Part shown: positions 53,104-61,495 of the stretch, one piece after another
How positions within the stretch are numbered: the first letter of the stretch is position 1
How the letters are laid out: every line of letters starts with the position of its first letter
Assembly (NCBI RefSeq): GCF_000756615.1
Contig: NZ_CP009288.1
Location: 2,604,001-2,668,000, forward strand
Direction: 5' to 3'
DNA from: Paenibacillus durus
GTDB taxonomy: Bacteria; Bacillota; Bacilli; Paenibacillales; Paenibacillaceae
Length of the DNA: 64,000 bases
Program-made: the position numbers and the translations under genes
The notes under the pieces: model-generated
What the model was told of the DNA's origin: nothing
What the model saw: only the letters and a program-made list of their open reading frames with translations
The model's database searches: none

Positions 53104-54315
53104 TCATAAGTTCTGCACATGTTCAGCAGGCATTGAAGGAGCAGCCTCCCGCTGATCCAGTGACCAGCTGATTAAGGTAACCAAGAGCCCGGCGGCCGTA
53201 ACGGCTGCAGCTACCCATGGCAGTGAGCTAAGCCCCGGGCCGCTGTCGATCACCCATCCCCCCAGGTAAGCTCCTCCGGCATTGGCCAGATTAAATGAGC
53301 TGATATTCAGAGCGGAAGCGATGCTTGGAGAGCCTTGGGCTTTTGCCAGTACCCGCATTTGGAAAGCTGGAACGATCGTGAAAGAGGCAAATCCCCAGAC
53401 GAATACCGTGAGCACAGCGGGGATTTTATAGCTGCTCGTTAGCGTAAACACTGCCAGAACTGCGGTCAAAAGCGCCAGCATTCCTGTGATTGACGGCATC
53501 AGCTTCCAATCCGCCAGTCTGCCTCCGACGGTATTGCCGATCGTCATGCCGACGCCGAATAGGAGCAAGATCGGAGTAACCGCACGAGCGCCAAATCCCG
53601 TGATATCGGTTAATATCGGAGCGATGTACGTAAAGGCTGTGAATACTCCGCCAAATCCCAGTATCGTCATGAGCAGCGCCAGCATGACCTGCTTGCTTCT
53701 AAGAACGCGAATTTCTTGGCGAAATCCGGAAAGCGTATCTCCCTGGATGCGTGGAACGAGAAAGGCAATCCCGATTAGGGAAAGGATGCCGAGAGCCGTT
53801 ACAACCCAGAAGGTGGAGCGCCACCCCCATATCTGTCCGATGAAGGTGCCGAAAGGGACCCCGAGAATGTTAGCGAGTGTAAGCCCTGCGAACATCATGG
53901 CGATTGCGCTCGCTTGTTTGTCGCGGGGCACGAGGCGTGTGGCAACGATAGAACCGACCCCGAAGAATGTGCCATGTGAAAAGGAGGCTAGAACGCGGGC
54001 AAGCATCAAAATAAGATAATTGGGCGCTACTGCCGCCAGGAGATTTCCTGCGACGAAGATAAGCATCAGACTGAACAGCAGTGACTTGCGTGACAGACGG
54101 CTGGTACATATCGTAACCAACGGACCGCCGATGGCGACACCAAGCGCATATCCGGTAACCAGTAATCCCGCCGCGCTTAAAGTGACATGCAAATCACCAG
54201 CTACGTCCGGTAGAATTCCCATGATGACAAACTCGGTTGTGCCAATGGCGAACGCGCTGATCAGGAGCGCAATTAGCGCTAAAGGCAGCTTGCTTCTTTG
54301 AGCTTCTGTGTTTAT
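53104..54315 (-). CDS. MFS efflux pump, AraJ/YdhP group, with unusual start codon
   Basis: About 403 residues, twelve helices, close to sugar/drug efflux MFS proteins (TGYALGVAIGGP in helix 2, SRLSRKSLL loop). The frame stays open upstream of ATG 54222 and encodes the missing first helix (LPLALIALLISAFAIGTTEF, then VIM). AAGGAGG at about 54325 sits eight bases before an ATA codon at 54315; no ATG, GTG or TTG is available there. So translation begins at AUA (or AUU 54321), or a start was mutated and a shorter form lacking helix 1 is made. Confidence 0.8.
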   Translation of the reverse strand: MNTEAQRSKLPLALIALLISAFAIGTTEFVIMGILPDVAGDLHVTLSAAGLLVTGYALGVAIGGPLVTICTSRLSRKSLLFSLMLIFVAGNLLAAVAPNYLILMLARVLASFSHGTFFGVGSIVATRLVPRDKQASAIAMMFAGLTLANILGVPFGTFIGQIWGWRSTFWVVTALGILSLIGIAFLVPRIQGDTLSGFRQEIRVLRSKQVMLALLMTILGFGGVFTAFTYIAPILTDITGFGARAVTPILLLFGVGMTIGNTVGGRLADWKLMPSITGMLALLTAVLAVFTLTSSYKIPAVLTVFVWGFASFTIVPAFQMRVLAKAQGSPSIASALNISSFNLANAGGAYLGGWVIDSGPGLSSLPWVAAAVTAAGLLVTLISWSLDQREAAPSMPAEHVQNL

Positions 54316-54516
54316 TTTAATTACCTCCTTGTTTTGGGATAGGATGATCGCTTTTCAATGCTAATTATATATAGTGAATTCATTTATGGAAGTAGTGTCT
54401 TTTAATTCATATAGTTTCCCTAGAGGAAGTAATGCCGGGAGCAAGCCGTCATAACTGGCTTTCTGGATTTAACTGGATGAATAGGTTATTCTGTTGTGGA
54501 GGAGGGAGATTAAATT

Positions 54517-55311
54517 ATGGAACTTAATTTAAAAGGAAAAACAGCGCTTGTTACGGGCTCAACGGAAGGGATCGGGAGAGCGATCGCCGAGGCATTGTCA
54601 AAGGAAGGCGTATCTGTACTGATCAACGGACGCAATGCGGACAAGGTGTCCAAAGTAGTGCAAGAAATAAAGGAATTGTATCCTAATGCAAATCCTCAGC
54701 CCGCCGCCGCTGATCTGGGGACGGAAAGCGGCTGTCAGGAGCTGATTAATCGGGGATTTGAAATCGATATCCTCGTCAATAACTTAGGGATTTTTAAGCC
54801 AGCGGAGTATTTCGAGATTCCGGATGAAGAATGGTTTAAGTTTTTTGAAGTGAATATTATGAGCGGAGTCCGGCTGACACGGCACTACCTTCAGCAAATG
54901 CTGCACAAAGATGAAGGAAGAGTCATCTTTATCGCCAGCGAAGCCGCCATTATGCCTTCACAGGAAATGGCGCACTACAGCGCGACCAAAACGATGCAGC
55001 TGTCGCTTTCCCGGAGCCTGGCCGAACTGACCACAGGCACCCGAGTGACTGTGAATACTGTTATGCCGGGTTCGACGCTTACCGAAGGGGTGGAGACGAT
55101 GCTCAATTCTTTATATCCCAATGAAGGTCTTAGCATAGAAGAGGCTGAAACCAAATTTATGAAGGAAAATCGGCCGACCTCCATTATAGAGCGCCTGATC
55201 AGACCCGAAGAAATCGCTAACTTCGTGACCTTCCTGAGCAGTCCCTTGTCCTCGGCAATCAACGGTGCGGCATTGCGGATTGACGGGGGATTGGTGAGAA
55301 GTGTATTTTAA
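54517..55311 (+). CDS. short-chain dehydrogenase/reductase
   Basis: 264 residues. NAD(P)-binding TGSTEGIG at 14-21, NNLG in the middle, catalytic Ser in FIASEA and YSATK (Tyr, Lys). Classical SDR of the glucose/3-ketoacyl type; substrate unknown. ATG behind GAGGAGGG. Divergent from the MFS gene and separated from the ferredoxin gene by about 210 bases. Confidence 0.9.
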   Translation: MELNLKGKTALVTGSTEGIGRAIAEALSKEGVSVLINGRNADKVSKVVQEIKELYPNANPQPAAADLGTESGCQELINRGFEIDILVNNLGIFKPAEYFEIPDEEWFKFFEVNIMSGVRLTRHYLQQMLHKDEGRVIFIASEAAIMPSQEMAHYSATKTMQLSLSRSLAELTTGTRVTVNTVMPGSTLTEGVETMLNSLYPNEGLSIEEAETKFMKENRPTSIIERLIRPEEIANFVTFLSSPLSSAINGAALRIDGGLVRSVF

Positions 55312-55369
55312 TTCCAACAATTCGTGAAATAGACACATATGAGATCTATACTCTGAAATCGAATTATAA

Positions 55370-55386
55370 TGTTAAAAAAAATGACT
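55370..55386 (+). promoter_or_regulatory. GlnR-like site before the ferredoxin gene, one mismatch
   Basis: TGTTA, seven A, TGACT: one base from the GlnR consensus. It lies 135 bases before the ferredoxin start. A TATAAT near 55482 could be a -10. Confidence 0.35.
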
Positions 55387-55520
55387 TATTAGTGTTAGGA
55401 TTAAGTGTACAATATATTAATTTTTTATCTTTTGATAAAAACTATAAACTAAATCACATCCCTACTAGAAATTTCACTTTTATAATATGACTAATCATAT
55501 ATTATAGAGGAGTGGGATTT

Positions 55521-55754
55521 ATGGGAAAATATGTAGTGGTTAAAAAGGATTCTTGCATTGCTTGCGGAAGCTGCGGTGCTTCGGCTCCGGATATTTTTGA
55601 TTTCGACGATGACGGTTTGGCGGAAGTCACTTACGAAGGGGACAACAACCGCGGTGTGACGCTGATTGCAGCTGATTTAGAGGAAGATCTGCAGGATGCC
55701 GTCGACAGCTGTCCGACAAGCTGTATCAAGACATCGGCCAAAGCTTTTGCATAA
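55521..55754 (+). CDS. fer: 4Fe-4S ferredoxin (Bacillus type)
   Basis: 77 residues. CIACGSCG with a later CP in SCPTSC gives the four cluster Cys; acidic throughout, like Bacillus Fer. ATG 55521 follows GAGGAG; GTG 55512 would add three residues. Directly upstream of the V-nitrogenase genes, it is a good candidate to feed electrons to the Fe protein (inference). A terminator separates it from nifB. Confidence 0.88.
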   Translation: MGKYVVVKKDSCIACGSCGASAPDIFDFDDDGLAEVTYEGDNNRGVTLIAADLEEDLQDAVDSCPTSCIKTSAKAFA

Positions 55755-55790
55755 GCTTCGCGTTTATCCTTGACCTTATAGTTCTGCCGG

Positions 55791-55828
55791 AAACGGATGC
55801 TGTCTCACAAAGACGGCATCCGTTTTTT
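55791..55828 (+). terminator. intrinsic terminator after the ferredoxin gene
   Basis: AACGGATGC pairs with GCATCCGTT, inner GTCT/AGAC, then TTTT. Confidence 0.85.
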
Positions 55829-55932
55829 CGTGGCGGGTGTGAGGGCTTTCATTTATCGCATCAGCCAATCATGAGAATCTTCTTAAAGAAAACATTAACA
55901 TTTTCCATTGAAAGCGCTTTATGGAACTGGTA

Positions 55933-55949
55933 TGTCATATATTCTAACA
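55933..55949 (+). promoter_or_regulatory. GlnR box upstream of the nifB promoter
   Basis: TGTCATATATTCTAACA fits TGTNA-N7-TNACA exactly. Its end lies 38 bases before the -35, an activating position like site I of the Paenibacillus nif promoter. Confidence 0.7.
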
Positions 55950-55987
55950 CCCATTTCTACAAATGAGTTAAACAGAGTTTGGGGTGG

Positions 55988-56015
55988 TTGAACTAAGTTT
56001 TAATGATAATATAAT
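55988..56015 (+). promoter_or_regulatory. sigma-A promoter of the nifB-vnfENX unit
   Basis: TTGAAC, 16-base spacer, perfect TATAAT; about 100-base AT-rich leader with no second GlnR box seen. Confidence 0.7.
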
Positions 56016-56123
56016 TAAATAAAAATAGAATTTTTGGAGGTGGGGTTTTCGGAGGTTATAAATATATCTAGTTATATTTAAATATAAATAGATATAAATA
56101 AATAATAATTAGGAGGAATGGAT

Positions 56124-57446
56124 ATGGAGCCGGCATTGGCGCGTCACCCTTGTTACAATGAAGAAGCCCATCATCATTTTGCCAGAATGCATGCTGCGGT
56201 TGCACCGCGATGTAACATTCAGTGTCATTATTGCAACCCCAAGTTTGATTGTGTTAATGAAAGCAGGCCGGGGGTCGTAAGTAAGATCATTACTCCACAG
56301 GAAGCCTTCGACAAGGTTAGTCAGATTGCGGGAAGCTTGCCGAATCTCTCTGTAGTTGGAATTGCAGGGCCGGGTGATCCTTTGGCGAATCCCGAGGCAA
56401 CCTTCGATACCTTTCGGCTCATTGCCAAGGCTTACCCTGACATTCACTTATGCTTAAGCACGAACGGGCTGATGCTGCCGGATTATATTGATGAAATTTG
56501 TGAACTGGGTATCCGTCACGTAACGGTTACGCTCAACGCTATTGACGCGAATATCGGCAGCCAGATTTATGCTTTTGTAAGGTACAACGGAACCCTATAT
56601 AAAGGCAAGGAAGCTGCGGCTTTATTAATGAAGCGGCAGCTGGAAGGGATTAAAGGGCTGACTGAAAGAGGGGTTCTGTGCAAGGTAAATTCCGTTATCA
56701 TACCAGGCGTGAACGACTCGCATCTTTCAGAGGTTACCCGGGAAGTGAAGAAATTGGGGGCTTTTTCTCATAATATTATGCCGCTTATTTTGTCTCCGGG
56801 CAGCAGGTTTCAAAAGGATGGTTTCAGGGCGCCAACGTTGGAGGAAATCACCAAGGTACAGCACGAATCGTCTCGTATCATGCCGGTCATGCGTCATTGC
56901 AGGCAGTGCAGAGCAGACGCTGTCGGGCTGCTTGGCTCCGACCTCAGCCAGAATCCTGAAATGCTTCCTCCTCAAAAAGAATATTCGGCTGAGCAGCGCG
57001 AGAAGCTTCAACAAGACATTCTCTCAAGAATGAAACAGGCTGGAGCGGATGCAGCTGCGGAGTGGAGCGAAGATGAATGGAGCAATGCCGTACGCATTGC
57101 TGTTGCCACAAGAGGCTCCAATGTAATCAATCAGCATTTTGGGCATGCCAAGGAATTTCTCGTCTATGATGTTTTAGAAAGCGACATTCGGCTCGTGGGG
57201 GTGCGCAAGGTGCAGGCCTATTGCAATGGAACGGCGGATTGCAGTTCAGGCGAAGAACCGTCCTCACCGCTGGCGGAGACGCTCGAAATGCTCAAAGATT
57301 GCAAGATGCTGCTATGCTCGGGAATAGGGAAAGGTCCAAGCGAGAGGCTGCGGCAGGCGGGCATCATCCCTTTAATCAAAAAAGGGAATATTGACGAGCA
57401 GCTGCTCGAGAACGCGCGGTATATGGGCTATTTCAAGAAAGCTTGA
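56124..57446 (+). CDS. nifB: NifB, nitrogenase cofactor precursor (NifB-co) synthase
   Basis: About 440 residues. Radical SAM enzyme that fuses two 4Fe-4S clusters and adds carbide and sulfur to make NifB-co, the common core of all nitrogenase cofactors. HPCYNEEAHHHFARMH at the start, cluster motif C30-x3-C34-x2-C37 (CNIQCHYC), GPGDPL and NTNG-like SAM contacts, and a C-terminal NifX-like domain (about 315-440, FGHAKEF). ATG 56124 is spaced correctly after AGGAGG; ATG 56118 is too close. First gene of a GlnR-box-controlled unit, probably dedicated to the V system and perhaps a second nifB of the genome. Confidence 0.95.
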   Translation: MEPALARHPCYNEEAHHHFARMHAAVAPRCNIQCHYCNPKFDCVNESRPGVVSKIITPQEAFDKVSQIAGSLPNLSVVGIAGPGDPLANPEATFDTFRLIAKAYPDIHLCLSTNGLMLPDYIDEICELGIRHVTVTLNAIDANIGSQIYAFVRYNGTLYKGKEAAALLMKRQLEGIKGLTERGVLCKVNSVIIPGVNDSHLSEVTREVKKLGAFSHNIMPLILSPGSRFQKDGFRAPTLEEITKVQHESSRIMPVMRHCRQCRADAVGLLGSDLSQNPEMLPPQKEYSAEQREKLQQDILSRMKQAGADAAAEWSEDEWSNAVRIAVATRGSNVINQHFGHAKEFLVYDVLESDIRLVGVRKVQAYCNGTADCSSGEEPSSPLAETLEMLKDCKMLLCSGIGKGPSERLRQAGIIPLIKKGNIDEQLLENARYMGYFKKA

Positions 57447-57527
57447 GGCTCGCTAGCTGAAAGGAAGGTTTATTAAGCAAAGAAGTTATGGCCTGAGCCT
57501 CGGATCATCTGGAGGAGGGTGACTCTG

Positions 57528-58898
57528 GTGCCAAGAGGAAATACTAACTTGTTCATTGAACCGGATTGCGAGCATAATGCTCAGAAGAACAAAGGCTGCG
57601 CGAGCCCTAAGCCGGGTGAGCTGACAAAGGGCTGCGCCTTTCAGGGCTCGCGAGCTGCGCTATTGCCTATTTCGGATGCCGCCCATCTGGTACACGGAAC
57701 TCCCGGATGCCTGGAGAACAGCCGGGGAATGCTGGAGGCGGGAGCGCTCGGCGTTCCACTATCCAGGTTCGGCTTCTCCACCGGACTGACGGAAGAAGAC
57801 ATTGTGCTGGGCGGCGAGAAGAAGCTGATTCAAGCCATAGATTACATTGCTGAATCTTACAATCCTCCTTGCCTATTTGTCTATGCTACCTGCATCACCA
57901 TGTTAACGATGGACAATCTGGACGCGATATGTGCGGAAGCAGAACAGAAATGGAATAAACCTGTTATTCCTGTTCATCACTCAGGATTCTTCGGCAGCAA
58001 AAATATGGGCTATAGACAGGCGGGCGAGGCGTTGTTCGAGAAGGTGATCGGCACCTCGGAATTGAATGAGGAGAACAAAGGCCTTTTTAATATCAATCTG
58101 ATTGGAGAGTATCATTTCTCCGGCGAAGGCAAGGAAATCGAAGCCCTGTTATCGAGGCTCGGGATTCGGGTTGTGTCGCGTATCGCGGGACAATGCTCAT
58201 TTCAGGACCTGCGCTGCGCCCATAGCGCCAAGGTTAACATGCTTGTGTGCAGCCGATCCATGATCACATTGGCACGCAAAATGCGCGAGAGCTTCGGCAT
58301 TCCCTATTTTGAAGGGTCCTTTTACGGAACCAGAGAAATCAGGTTTTCGCTACAGCAGCTCTCCTTTCATTTTCAGGATGCCCAATTCGACAAGCGGGTG
58401 CAGCGTTATATCCGTAGAGAAGAGGAGCGGGTGCGCAAAGATATCTATCTACATTACAAGTCACTACAAGGAAAAAAAGTGGTGCTGTACACGGACGGAA
58501 TAGAAAGCTGGGCATTTATTTCTCCCTTGCTGGAATTGGGGATAAAGATTGTTGGCATCGGGACGAATAAGAATGCCCTGGAAGATCTTTCGCGCATCAT
58601 GGAAAGAACGGAGCAGGATACGATCCTAGTTAAAGAAAGCGACGAAAACCGGATTCTTCAGCTGTACCGGGAGCACAAAGCGGATTTGATGATTGTCAGC
58701 GGGCGCAATGCCTATGTACCACTTAAAGAAAAGCTTCCTTTTCTTGATATTGACCAGGAGCGGCACGGGGCGTATTCAGGCTATATGGGCCTTCGAAGAA
58801 TGGCTCAGGATTTGGTCGACGTTATGGAGCAGCCGGTCTGGGAAATGGCACGCAGACGTTCGCCTTGGGAGGGAGAGCCTGATGAACACCATATCTGA
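57528..58898 (+). CDS. vnfE: VnfE/NifE-like cofactor scaffold, alpha subunit
   Basis: About 456 residues. With VnfN it forms the scaffold on which NifB-co matures to the V cofactor. Cluster ligands are visible at Cys36 (GCAFQGSRAALLPISDAAH), Cys61 (GTPGCLEN) and Cys124 (YATC), equivalent to NifE. HLVHG and FGF segments fit the nitrogenase alpha fold. GTG 57528 is well spaced after GGAGGAGG; GTG 57519 abuts it. Its end overlaps vnfN by 17 bases. The vnf rather than nif name rests on the neighbours. Confidence 0.88.
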   Translation: MPRGNTNLFIEPDCEHNAQKNKGCASPKPGELTKGCAFQGSRAALLPISDAAHLVHGTPGCLENSRGMLEAGALGVPLSRFGFSTGLTEEDIVLGGEKKLIQAIDYIAESYNPPCLFVYATCITMLTMDNLDAICAEAEQKWNKPVIPVHHSGFFGSKNMGYRQAGEALFEKVIGTSELNEENKGLFNINLIGEYHFSGEGKEIEALLSRLGIRVVSRIAGQCSFQDLRCAHSAKVNMLVCSRSMITLARKMRESFGIPYFEGSFYGTREIRFSLQQLSFHFQDAQFDKRVQRYIRREEERVRKDIYLHYKSLQGKKVVLYTDGIESWAFISPLLELGIKIVGIGTNKNALEDLSRIMERTEQDTILVKESDENRILQLYREHKADLMIVSGRNAYVPLKEKLPFLDIDQERHGAYSGYMGLRRMAQDLVDVMEQPVWEMARRRSPWEGEPDEHHI

Positions 58899-60204
58899 GG
58901 CCGCACCAAGGTCTTTAACCATTAATCCGTTTCGGATAAGCCAGACAGTTGGGGGTGTGCTTGCTCTTCAGGGGATTTATCGATCGATCCCTATTCTGCA
59001 TGGCGTTCAAGGCTGTGTGGAATCGATCAGAACCGTATTATCCCATCATTACCTTGAGCCGATCTCCATTGATAGCATACCCATGCATGAATACAACATC
59101 ATTTTTGGCGGGCGTGAGACTATATTTGAAGTCATTGATCTTATGGTTTCCAAGCATGAGCCTGATGTTATAGCCGTTATAGGGACATCATTGACAGAAG
59201 TTGTCGGGGAAGATGTATTGGGAGCCGTTCATGCCTATCGCAGACAATGTTCTGATCTTTTACGGGAAAAGCTTTTATTCGGTCTATCCCTTCCTGACTA
59301 TGAAGGTTCAATAGAGTCCGGTTATGCCAAAGCAACGTACGAAGTCGTGAAAGAAATGGTTCATTTAAACAGGAATGCCTCCGGTGAAAGACGAAAGAAC
59401 CGTATTAATTTGCTGCCCGGTTCCCATCTCACCCCTGGAGACGTGATGGAGTTAAAAGAAATCATTGCTTCATTTGATCTGGAAGTTATCGTGCTCCCTG
59501 ATCTTTCCTCTTCACTGTCAGGACATCTGATGACCGGTTACACGCCTCTGACCCGGGGCGGAGTTCCATTTGATTATATGAAGGAAATTGTGACATCTGG
59601 CTATACCGTAGCTGTTGGAAGCTCTATGGAAGCTCCGGCCAAGCTTTTGAAAGAAGCGTGCGGTATTCCCTACACCATCTTTCATGGGATTACGGGACTT
59701 CAGGAAACGGATGATTTCTTTAGCTTACTGCAGCGATACAGCCGAAATCAGGCTCAGGTGAAGTACCGCTGGGAGCGTCAATTTTTGCTTGATTGTATGC
59801 TTGACACCCGCTCGGTTTTTAGAGGAAAGAGTGTTATAGCCGCGCTGGAGCCCGATCATTTGATTTCCGTGTATCAATGGCTTGGTGAAATGGGGATCAA
59901 GTCCTTTCAGGCTGCTGCTTCTACCCCATCCTCAGCTTTAACACGCATTAAAGGACAGGTGCTGGCGGGAGGGGACTTGGAGGAATTGGAGCACAGAGCT
60001 CAAGCGGGGGCCGATCTGTGGATCAGCAATTCATATGGAGAACAAGCGGCGCGGCGTAATCGTACTCCTTTCATGCCGCTGGGATTTCCGGTTATTAACC
60101 GGTTTGGTGCCGCTTCTGCCGTAAGTGTGGGATATCGGGGGACGGCGGACCGGATCAATGCTGTTGGCAATGTATTAATCAATAGGGAGAGTGCATACCG
60201 ATGA
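58882..60204 (+). CDS. vnfN: VnfN/NifN-like cofactor scaffold, beta subunit
   Basis: About 440 residues; nitrogenase beta-fold with the single NifN-type Cys45 in LHGVQGCVES. SINPF-like start (LTINPFRISQ) and GTSLTEVVGED fit NifN. ATG 58882 behind GGGAGGGAG lies inside the end of vnfE; its stop overlaps vnfX (ATGA). Forms the E2N2 scaffold with VnfE. Confidence 0.88.
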   Translation: MNTISEAAPRSLTINPFRISQTVGGVLALQGIYRSIPILHGVQGCVESIRTVLSHHYLEPISIDSIPMHEYNIIFGGRETIFEVIDLMVSKHEPDVIAVIGTSLTEVVGEDVLGAVHAYRRQCSDLLREKLLFGLSLPDYEGSIESGYAKATYEVVKEMVHLNRNASGERRKNRINLLPGSHLTPGDVMELKEIIASFDLEVIVLPDLSSSLSGHLMTGYTPLTRGGVPFDYMKEIVTSGYTVAVGSSMEAPAKLLKEACGIPYTIFHGITGLQETDDFFSLLQRYSRNQAQVKYRWERQFLLDCMLDTRSVFRGKSVIAALEPDHLISVYQWLGEMGIKSFQAAASTPSSALTRIKGQVLAGGDLEELEHRAQAGADLWISNSYGEQAARRNRTPFMPLGFPVINRFGAASAVSVGYRGTADRINAVGNVLINRESAYR

Positions 60205-60578
60205 AAGTGGCGTTCGCATCCATAAACGGCAGGAGTCTTGATAGTCATTTCGGACACTGTCCGTCATTTTCTATATTCGAGTTCTCGGAAAAAGGTTACA
60301 AGTGGCTTGAATCAAGGTCTGTCCTGGATCGCCCTGTCAATGGAGAGGAACATGATAAGGCTGATCTTCGGGTTAAAGTCATTAAGGACTGCAAGCTGCT
60401 GTTTGTCAATAATATAGGAAACGATGCAACCAAGAAAGTAATGAAAGCGGGAATTATGATTCTTAAAGCTGAGGAGGGGTCCGAATTGATTCCACATTTG
60501 GAGAAGCTCCTTCAGATGCTTAAAGAGCGTCCTCCATTATGGTTAACCAAGGTGCTCTATCATTCGGAGGAACAATAA
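60201..60578 (+). CDS. vnfX: VnfX/NifX-like cofactor carrier
   Basis: 125 residues of the NifX/NifB-C-terminal family. SLDSHFGHCPSFSIFEF is the cofactor-binding pattern (His, Cys), also seen in the NifB C-terminus. NifX/VnfX bind NifB-co or V-cofactor precursor between scaffold and apoenzyme. Four-base overlap with vnfN. Confidence 0.88.
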   Translation: MKVAFASINGRSLDSHFGHCPSFSIFEFSEKGYKWLESRSVLDRPVNGEEHDKADLRVKVIKDCKLLFVNNIGNDATKKVMKAGIMILKAEEGSELIPHLEKLLQMLKERPPLWLTKVLYHSEEQ

Positions 60579-60608
60579 ATCCATATTCTATTTGGGAGGA
60601 ATTAGATC

Positions 60609-60938
60609 ATGTCAGAAGTAGCGGATTCAGAAGAATTGCTGCAGGTGTTTAGTATTGAGTATGACCCCCAGTTGCTGGCGAATCATCGGGTTACCTTTGC
60701 TCTACTGCTCAGACAATATTTAAACCAGGCCAACTGTCTGGATGAGGAGATTCTTGTAGGTCCCGATGGAAAGGCCGATTTGTCGCATCCTACGCACTCA
60801 ATCATTCGCGTTTGTCTTGAAAGTGCTTGGGCCGATTTGAAAAGTGGAGAAAAATGGGGCAAGTATGACAAAACGGGGGGCAAAGGGGGGCGTCAGTCCA
60901 AATCGTGCGGCTCCTGCAAATCTTCCTGCTCGGATTAA
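60609..60938 (+). CDS. NifW-like protein with Cys-rich tail
   Basis: 109 residues. DSEELLQVFSIEYDPQLL and the helix after it align by eye with NifW (nitrogenase protective/stabilising, PF03206); the later IIRVCLESAWADLKSG also fits. The C-terminus differs: a basic linker then SCGSCKSSC, which NifW lacks and which could bind metal or a cluster. GGGAGGA precedes the ATG. Last gene of the nifB unit. NifW assignment is from memory of the family pattern. Confidence 0.65.
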   Translation: MSEVADSEELLQVFSIEYDPQLLANHRVTFALLLRQYLNQANCLDEEILVGPDGKADLSHPTHSIIRVCLESAWADLKSGEKWGKYDKTGGKGGRQSKSCGSCKSSCSD

Positions 60939-61200
60939 CTTGTATCCCACTGGAAAAGTTCATAAAGTCTTGTTAACGTGCACTCCTTGGAATGTTCATT
61001 GGAACCCTTCTGGGTTAATCTCAATGAATTCTAAAGGGGTGCATTTTGCTTTATGGACGGCTTTTTCAGGAGAATTAAAGTGTTCGAGGGTAAACCGGAG
61101 GGCGGCTGATCGCACAGGATCATATAGGAGATACTTAGGTTACTATCCAAATTATGAAAGCGATGCTAAAACTATCAATAACACGCCCGAAAACAAGTTA

Positions 61201-61217
61201 TGTTATATTAGTTGACA
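61201..61217 (+). promoter_or_regulatory. GlnR box I, upstream of the vnfH promoter
   Basis: TGTTATATTAGTTGACA, exact match to the GlnR consensus, ending 48 bases before the -35. In the 60939-61200 stretch before it I see only a hairpin (TTCATTG/CAATGAA, 60995-61028). Confidence 0.72.
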
Positions 61218-61265
61218 TGAATTTTGAAGAAATTGATATGCTGAGGGAGAAAACCGTCGAATTCG

Positions 61266-61295
61266 TTGACCGTTCCGTGTTGCAAAGGCTAAGAT
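61266..61295 (+). promoter_or_regulatory. sigma-A promoter of vnfHDGK
   Basis: TTGACC, 18-base spacer, TAAGAT; predicted start near 61302, giving a leader of about 190 bases. Confidence 0.6.
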
Positions 61296-61326
61296 AAGGT
61301 CAACAAAACAAAAACACATCACAAAA

Positions 61327-61343
61327 TGTCAAATAAGATGACA
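61327..61343 (+). promoter_or_regulatory. GlnR box II, downstream of the vnfH promoter
   Basis: TGTCAAATAAGATGACA, exact consensus match at about +26 to +42, a repressing position under nitrogen excess. Confidence 0.72.
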
Positions 61344-61356
61344 TAGATTGGGATGG

Positions 61357-61460
61357 GGGAGACGCTTTAACGGGTGTCTCTCAAGAAATAGTGGGAGGTG
61401 AGGTAAGCAGCGTCAGGAAAGGTGACCTGAACTTTACGGGTAGGAAAGTAGTTGTAAAAA
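61357..61460 (+). promoter_or_regulatory. structured vnfH leader RNA, possible riboswitch
   Basis: Stem 1: GGGAGACGC (61357) with GTGTCTCTC (61374), nine pairs. Stem 2: CAGG (61414) with CCTG (61426), enclosing AAAGGTGA. Stem 3: ACTTT (61431) with AAAGT (61445), enclosing ACGGGTAGG. G-rich single strands link them. GGAAAGGTG recalls the molybdenum-cofactor riboswitch core, but this is memory only. No terminator is evident before vnfH; control could be at translation. Confidence 0.45.
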
Positions 61461-61495
61461 AAGACTAAACCGAAAAATGAGAGGAGCTATTTCAA

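Noticed and set aside
60844..61215. Frame overlapping the end of the nifW-like gene and running into the vnfH control region
   Set aside because: No ribosome site or family, and it covers the GlnR box and hairpin region.
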